Below, in pieces: positions 59,605 through 64,000 of a stretch of DNA of 64,000 nucleotides. Both the position numbers and the translations under genes were made by a program. Position 1 is the first letter of the stretch. The number at the start of each line of letters is the position of its first letter. Source of the stretch: Rhizobium sp. BT04 (lineage in GTDB: Bacteria; Pseudomonadota; Alphaproteobacteria; Rhizobiales; Rhizobiaceae). Below the pieces are notes generated by a model that had not been told where the DNA came from, made no database searches, and saw only the letters and a program-made list of their open reading frames with translations. Where the stretch lies: assembly GCF_030053135.1 (NCBI RefSeq), contig NZ_CP125652.1:62001-126000 (forward strand), written 5' to 3'.

Positions 59605-60387
59605 ATGGACTACCCGCTTATCCGAATCGACGATCTGACACCCGAGTCGTCACCCTCGCGCACTCATGGCCTGCCGGTCATGAAGGCCGGTGTCGCGACC
59701 TTCATGACGGTCGGGCAACTCCTTGATCTGGTGATCGGGGCAGCACCTGGCGCCCTCGATACGCTTGACGAGCTGGCGGCGGCGTTGGCCGATGATTCGG
59801 CTTTCTCCGCCACCATTACTACGCTAATCAACACCAAGCTTTCGAAGGCCGGCGGGGCAATGACCGGCGATCTCGACATAGCTTCGCATTTGCTATCGAA
59901 TGCGATTGTCGTCTCCGCTCTTATCGCTGACCCAACGAACACCACGAAACGGTTGCAATGGGTGCTTTCGGCAATTTCTTCCGCAACGACCAGGTCGTTG
60001 ACTATGCCGGACCGCAACGTCAATTTGGGCAACGTTCCCCTTAGTGGGCGCGCCAAGAGCGCCCAGCAGACGGCTACGCTGGGAGGCTTGATCACCTTCG
60101 CCCACGGGTTGGGCGGCACGCCCGACATCAGCACGCTCTTCGCTAGCATTGTCAACACGTCCGGCGGTACGGATCTTGGGTATGCCAGCGGGACGGAGAT
60201 ACAAATCACGACAGATAACCTCGGAAGTTCCAACGGGGTCGGGGTAGCCGTATGGGCGGACGCGACGAATATTTATGGCCGCGTCGGCAACGTCGCTCTT
60301 GCGACAGGCATCAATGGCAGCACGGGCGTCGGCAACATCACGTTCGGCACCACAAACTGGAAAGTCTGCCTCGGCGGACAGTTGTAG
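59605..60387 (+). CDS. Tail fibre protein
   Basis: 260 residues. The segment PGALDTLDELAAALADDSAF, TTLINTKLSKAGGAMTGDLD is the typical phage fibre repeat and shaft start. The C-terminus FAHGLGGTPD...GYASGTEIQI...GVGNITFGTTNWKV is a beta-rich tip domain. It should bind the host surface. Starts one base after the preceding gene stop. Confidence 0.82.
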   Translation: MDYPLIRIDDLTPESSPSRTHGLPVMKAGVATFMTVGQLLDLVIGAAPGALDTLDELAAALADDSAFSATITTLINTKLSKAGGAMTGDLDIASHLLSNAIVVSALIADPTNTTKRLQWVLSAISSATTRSLTMPDRNVNLGNVPLSGRAKSAQQTATLGGLITFAHGLGGTPDISTLFASIVNTSGGTDLGYASGTEIQITTDNLGSSNGVGVAVWADATNIYGRVGNVALATGINGSTGVGNITFGTTNWKVCLGGQL

Positions 60388-60400
60388 AGGAAGCGGGACT

Positions 60401-60664
60401 GTGGCCTACACCAACGAATTTTCGGAAAAGCCTGAACGCTTTTTCACAATGAGCATGAAAGACGGGAAGGGCACTTCGACCGTCAATATGGGCGGATTGC
60501 TGCTTCGTGATCCTGTAACGCAGGAGCCGACCGGCGAATATCTCTATACCTTTCCCGACACATGGCGAGAAACGAAGACGGCAGCCGGCGCCAGCTGGTG
60601 GCTCTATGATTTTGAGACGGATGAATGGGAAGCGCGGCCTTACCCGGAAGAAGGAAATCTCTAA
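60401..60664 (+). CDS. Small fibre-region protein
   Basis: 87 residues from GTG 60401 with GAGGAAG upstream: NEFSEKPERFFTMSMKDGKG, TYTFPDTWRETK-like (YLYTFPDTWRETKTAAGASW), WLYDFETDEWEARPYPEEG. Could be a fibre assembly or chaperone-like protein; unknown. Stop overlaps the next start (TAATG). Confidence 0.55.
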   Translation: MAYTNEFSEKPERFFTMSMKDGKGTSTVNMGGLLLRDPVTQEPTGEYLYTFPDTWRETKTAAGASWWLYDFETDEWEARPYPEEGNL

Positions 60665-61677
60665 TGGCAAGCTACACCGCCACCATAAACATCCCGGATA
60701 TCTCTCCTGCGCCGGCTGGGCGGATCGGCCCGAACCTGATTTTTAATCCGCGCGGTCAGATCTTCCAGAAAGGGCCGGCGATGCCCGCGCCGGCTGCCAT
60801 TGGCGGCTACCAGTGCGATTATTGGGGGCATCGTGGATATGGCTCGAAAGTATTCGTCGAGCAGCGGCCTGTCCCTCTCGGAGACCCGCTGGCCCAGCGT
60901 TACGTGATGCGTATGACCTGGGCCAGTGTTGCCGGCCCCAGCAACTATTCTCTCATCGCCTGCGACATCGACGATGTCAGGAACTATGCCGGGTCGAAAT
61001 GTACGCTTTCCCTTCGGATTCGGGCCGACCAGAACCGGAATATTTGTCTTGAACACAATCAGCATTTCGGCGAAGGCGGGGCAAGCCCAGAATGGACCGG
61101 GGCGCCGATCACCATCCCGGTCACCACCGAGTTTCAGGATATTCACATCCCGATCGACGACTGGCCCAGCGTTGCCGGCAAGATACTCGGTAGCAGCGAG
61201 ACGGACACCGACCGCATCGGGATTGTGCTGTTCTGCGAGGCAGGTTCCAATTTCAACGCGCGCACCAACAATCTCGGGCAGTCAAGCGGCTGGATCGAAA
61301 TCGCCCGGATGGAACTGCGCGAGGACGTTAACAACGAAATCGTGACAATGGCCGATCCGTGGTCGGTCTACGACGAGGAAGCAGAATTTCTCCGCTGCCA
61401 GTCACTGCTTGAGGTATTCGACAAAACCGAAGTTCTCTGGAGCGGATACGTCGAAAGCGGCAAATACCGGTGGATAGGCCTGCCGTTCAAGGTTACGAAG
61501 CGGCGCTACCCTGTCATCACCCTGTCCAATATCACGGCAGTTGGATTTGGCGCCGTGACGTGCCCGTTGACGACGAAGACCGGGCTCCAGATAGCCGGCC
61601 TCGGGAATGCAACGATCAACTCAGGCTATTTCCAGGCCAATGTGATCGTGGATGCAAACCACCCGTACACGCCTTAA
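60664..61677 (+). CDS. Putative fibre/tip protein with carbohydrate-binding-like fold
   Basis: 337 residues from ATG 60664. PNLIFNPRGQIFQKGP opens a jelly-roll-like domain (YVMRMTWASVAGPSNYSLIA, GSKCTLSLRIRADQNRNICL, IPVTTEFQDIHIPIDDWPSV), as in carbohydrate-binding modules. The C-terminal YDEEAEFLRCQSLLEVFDKT is a marker seen in phage fibre tips. Receptor binding is inferred. Confidence 0.65.
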   Translation: MASYTATINIPDISPAPAGRIGPNLIFNPRGQIFQKGPAMPAPAAIGGYQCDYWGHRGYGSKVFVEQRPVPLGDPLAQRYVMRMTWASVAGPSNYSLIACDIDDVRNYAGSKCTLSLRIRADQNRNICLEHNQHFGEGGASPEWTGAPITIPVTTEFQDIHIPIDDWPSVAGKILGSSETDTDRIGIVLFCEAGSNFNARTNNLGQSSGWIEIARMELREDVNNEIVTMADPWSVYDEEAEFLRCQSLLEVFDKTEVLWSGYVESGKYRWIGLPFKVTKRRYPVITLSNITAVGFGAVTCPLTTKTGLQIAGLGNATINSGYFQANVIVDANHPYTP

Positions 61678-61766
61678 TGGCCGACAAACTGCCGACGTTT
61701 GGCTTCAAACTCCGCGGTGTCAAGGCGCACGTCAACGACGGACATTTCGCTCTCCGGAATAGATAA
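61677..61766 (+). CDS. Very small protein downstream of the fibre tip, uncertain
   Basis: 29 residues (MADKLPTFGFKLRGVKAHVN then DGHFALRNR) beginning in the TAATG overlap of the preceding stop. No ribosome site beyond coupling. It may be a spurious frame. Confidence 0.3.
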   Translation: MADKLPTFGFKLRGVKAHVNDGHFALRNR

Positions 61767-61854
61767 CGACGGTTCATCTAACCATTCAGAGCGAGCGGCC
61801 AACCGACTGGCGACCAACCTACTCGTTGGGCGACGTCAACATTAAGGACATCCC

Positions 61855-62250
61855 ATGGAAATCGGATTTAGCGTCTCCTCCGGAGCGAGCGCCAACGGCG
61901 TGCCTGGGCTTATCACCATGCTCAAGACGCTGACGCTCGATGCGGACAGCTTTTATGCCAGCGACGGGCCGGGGACGGTGATCGGCGCGATCGGCAACCG
62001 GCAGCCGCGTTCGGCGCTGTCGATCTGGCAGGACGACGGCAGCTTCGCGGTCGACGAGGACGGCAATCTTCTGGTCGGCGACCAAGCCTTCGAAGAGGGC
62101 GAGGTTTCCGTGACCATCGTCGAGACCCTGCCGGAGGCGGCCAACAGCCCGCGACGGACGACCTTCACGCTGACGGTGCTCGCGCCGATCACGTCAGCCC
62201 TCAATTTCAGCATTTCCCGCAACTCCCAATATATTGGACAGGTGATCTGA
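61855..62250 (+). CDS. Beta-rich tail-associated protein
   Basis: 131 residues. VIGAIGNRQPRSALSIWQDD, GSFAVDEDGNLLVGDQAFEE, VSVTIVETLPEAANSPRRTT form a cadherin-like/Ig-like domain with a linker motif (VDEDGNLLVG) seen in adhesive phage proteins. Likely a fibre accessory; family not certain. Confidence 0.6.
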   Translation: MEIGFSVSSGASANGVPGLITMLKTLTLDADSFYASDGPGTVIGAIGNRQPRSALSIWQDDGSFAVDEDGNLLVGDQAFEEGEVSVTIVETLPEAANSPRRTTFTLTVLAPITSALNFSISRNSQYIGQVI

Positions 62251-62251
62251 C

Positions 62252-63058
62252 ATGGCCGAAGTAGCTTCTATCCTCGTCAAGGATGCCAACAGCGTCGACC
62301 GCGAGGTGGCGACGATCACCGCGATGATCGCGCTGATCGGTGAGGCGATTGCATCGCCGACGGCAAACACGATGCTCGACCGCCTCAAGGCGCTCAAGAC
62401 GTCGAGCGACGCGCTCGCCACGATCCTGGGCGAGGTTCAGGCCTCGCCCACCGCGAACACACTGCTCGACCGTGTGAAGGCGCTATCCTCGCTGATCGGC
62501 GAGGTGCAGACCAACCCGACGGCGAACACGCTGCTCGATCGCCTGAAGACGATCGCCACGGCGCTCGGCTCGACGCTTGCGGTCAACCAGGTCTCGGCCG
62601 CTGCCGATATTTCGCAGACCTTTACCCGGCAGAACAACACAACCGCCTATGCGGCCGGCGCTGTCGTCGGCGCCGCGGCCGCCGCGATCCAGTTTGCCGG
62701 TCTCGGCAAGGCCGGCGGCGCGTCGCTGATGATCGTCAGCGCGCAGCTCGAGGCGGATGTCGCGACCGCGCCGGCGACAGCCTTCCGCCTGCACCTCTAC
62801 AGCGCCACGCCGCCCTCGGCGCCGGCCGATGCGGCCGCCTTCAGCGTGACGTCCGCCGACCGGAGCGTCTATCTGGGCTATATCGATATCCCGGCGCCCA
62901 CCGGTCTCGGCGCGACCGCGCTCACCGAAGTCAACAATATCGGCAAGCAGATGAAGGTCACCGGCGCCGATGTCTATGGCGTGCTGCAGGCTGTCTCCGC
63001 CTACACGCCGACCGCCCAGGCCGTCTACAAGATCACTCTGCACCGCGTCGAGGTCTGA
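62252..63058 (+). CDS. Virion protein with tandem SPTANTLLDRLKAL repeats
   Basis: 268 residues. Three repeats in residues about 28-105: GEAIASPTANTMLDRLKAL, GEVQASPTANTLLDRVKAL, GEVQTNPTANTLLDRLKTI, forming amphipathic helices (coiled-coil-like). A C-terminal beta domain follows (FAGLGKAGGASLMIVSAQLE, SVYLGYIDIPAPTGLG). Similar proteins occur in phages near fibre genes. Role structural, inferred. Confidence 0.7.
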   Translation: MAEVASILVKDANSVDREVATITAMIALIGEAIASPTANTMLDRLKALKTSSDALATILGEVQASPTANTLLDRVKALSSLIGEVQTNPTANTLLDRLKTIATALGSTLAVNQVSAAADISQTFTRQNNTTAYAAGAVVGAAAAAIQFAGLGKAGGASLMIVSAQLEADVATAPATAFRLHLYSATPPSAPADAAAFSVTSADRSVYLGYIDIPAPTGLGATALTEVNNIGKQMKVTGADVYGVLQAVSAYTPTAQAVYKITLHRVEV

Positions 63059-63063
63059 TCCCA

Positions 63064-64000
63064 ATGGCGCTGACAAATCGTAAGGTGCGGGCGATACTGG
63101 CCAGCGCCGCTGGGAAGGGCGGTGGGTCGCCATCGCTCGTTGCGGCTGGCGCAACATGGGGCTGGATTGGTGACGGCCTTAATGCTCCATCCGGCGGCGT
63201 TGGCTCCGGTCTAGCAAACCCTGTTCATCAGTTCATGGCGTTGATGGGCTTGCGCGTACAGCCGGTCCCACTCCCCATCATTGCTCGATCCGGGTCAACG
63301 ATTGCACGTGACATCTCAACAAATCGGGCACTGATTAACCCCTACGCCATAGACGCTATGGCCAAACAGGTTCCCGATATTTTTATCATCGGCACCATGG
63401 GGGCGAACGACAACCTGTTATCTACCAACCCTGGCGCCAACCCTGCTAGCGGTCAGACGACGAACGTCTACCTCCAGGATTGGTACGATGCGGTCAACTA
63501 TGCCTATTCAAAGTTCGTAGCCTACGGCGGCAAGCTGTTCGTGGTCATGGCAACGGCGTCATCAACCAAGGTCGGGGAAAGCACCTATCGAACGACTGTC
63601 TGGAATGCGCAAAAGGCATTTGTGGCGGCGCTGACGGCCTCGGACAGCAAGGTTGTTTTTGCCGACATCACGGACATGACCGATCCGACACAATGGTCTG
63701 TCGACACAAGTTCCAGCTATACGCATTGGGATGAGCGAGGCTCGTACCACGCAGCTCTTGCGGTGTTGAACGCCATAACAGGGAAGATAGCAGCGGCGAC
63801 CGATGATGAGTGTATCGACGCCATCAACGCCGGAACATACCCACTGATGACAGGGTCGCAGCTCGATACCGATCAGGCGATGGCAGGAACTGGCGGAACG
63901 GTCACCGGCCCCGGCATTTCCGGTACGCTTGCAGATAGCAAGGTCATCACCAACAACACAGGTGCTACCGGCATCACGGTCGCGCAGGTCGCCACCTCCG
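63064..64000 (+). CDS. SGNH-hydrolase-like tail protein (3' end outside window)
   Basis: 312 codons to the window edge from ATG 63064. Blocks like SGNH hydrolases are visible: GWIGDGLNAPSGG (block I-like, GDG for GDS), RSGSTIARDI, IIGTMGANDNLLS (block III, G.ND) and SYTHWDERGSYHAA (block V-like His). The tail (GTVTGPGISGTLADSKVITN, NNTGATGITVAQVATS) looks like a beta-helix fibre start. It may deacetylate surface polysaccharide during infection. The catalytic assignment is tentative because block I is atypical. Confidence 0.55.
   Translation, partial: MALTNRKVRAILASAAGKGGGSPSLVAAGATWGWIGDGLNAPSGGVGSGLANPVHQFMALMGLRVQPVPLPIIARSGSTIARDISTNRALINPYAIDAMAKQVPDIFIIGTMGANDNLLSTNPGANPASGQTTNVYLQDWYDAVNYAYSKFVAYGGKLFVVMATASSTKVGESTYRTTVWNAQKAFVAALTASDSKVVFADITDMTDPTQWSVDTSSSYTHWDERGSYHAALAVLNAITGKIAAATDDECIDAINAGTYPLMTGSQLDTDQAMAGTGGTVTGPGISGTLADSKVITNNTGATGITVAQVATS

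Larger units (their letters stand above)
15956..64000 (+). mobile_element. Prophage, left about 48 kb (mosaic lambda-head / Mu-tail temperate myovirus)
   Basis: The element starts at tRNA-Gly with a tyrosine integrase. It continues through a leftward early operon, a lambda-like immunity region, a rightward early/replication block, and head and tail modules. It leaves the window inside the fibre region. Attachment at a tRNA, the repressor, and an unbroken set of structural genes indicate a recent, probably intact prophage. No lysis genes and no right attachment site are visible, so its full length is unknown. Confidence 0.95.

Overview
The window is a high-GC alphaproteobacterial chromosome, almost certainly Rhizobiaceae (Rhizobium/Agrobacterium type). 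Two things suggest this: the gene order rne, amiC-type amidase, mrcA, prfB, and an RNase E with a long acidic insertion in its S1 domain. About 16 kb of host chromosome is followed by about 48 kb of one prophage that runs off the right edge.

Host part (1-15955). From left to right: the tail of an acyl-CoA dehydrogenase-like gene; a frameshifted vapBC toxin-antitoxin relic; rne (minus) divergent from a periplasmic cell-wall amidase; mrcA (PBP1A); prfB with its programmed +1 frameshift; an alpha/beta hydrolase, a small secreted protein and nadK (minus); tRNA-Thr; exported and small membrane proteins; an Inh-type protease-inhibitor-like protein; an rlmB-type methyltransferase; and a tRNA-Tyr/tRNA-Gly pair behind a good sigma70 promoter.

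Prophage (about 15940 to beyond 64000). A tyrosine integrase starts 136 bases after tRNA-Gly, so the tRNA 3' end is the likely left attachment site. A long leftward operon (26200 down to 17397) carries ssb, a sliding clamp (dnaN), thyX, a MazG-like protein, DUF2303, DUF3310, DUF1643 and ASCH proteins and several unknowns. The immunity region has lambda architecture: an S24 repressor gene lies between two promoters that share a TTGACA-N17-CACATT layout and an identical 14-base operator core, with a Cro-like gene on the right. The rightward early region then encodes an initiator-like tRNA(CAT), a small regulator, a full-length GcrA homologue, a helicase-methyltransferase fusion, a C5-cytosine methyltransferase with six repeats of about 34 residues in its recognition region, a primase and a P4/D5-type helicase. 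An iteron-like repeat cluster follows, as expected for a replication origin.

Late region (from about 39450). The head module is lambda type: terminase small and large subunits, portal, gpW, S49 protease, scaffold candidate, decoration protein D and major capsid E. The tail module is contractile and Mu type: DUF2635, sheath, tube, a frameshifted tail chaperone, tape measure, gpN, hub, spike, gp46, gp47 and gp48. Fibre-region genes follow, ending in a truncated SGNH-hydrolase-like gene. No transposase, holin or endolysin is visible. The phage is therefore an integrase-driven temperate myovirus of mosaic ancestry, with lysis genes and attR probably past the window edge.

Most notable are the phage initiator-like tRNA beside apparently leaderless immunity genes, the two repeat arrays (putative origin and putative packaging site), the two recoding sites, the phage GcrA, and the repeat-bearing methyltransferase.
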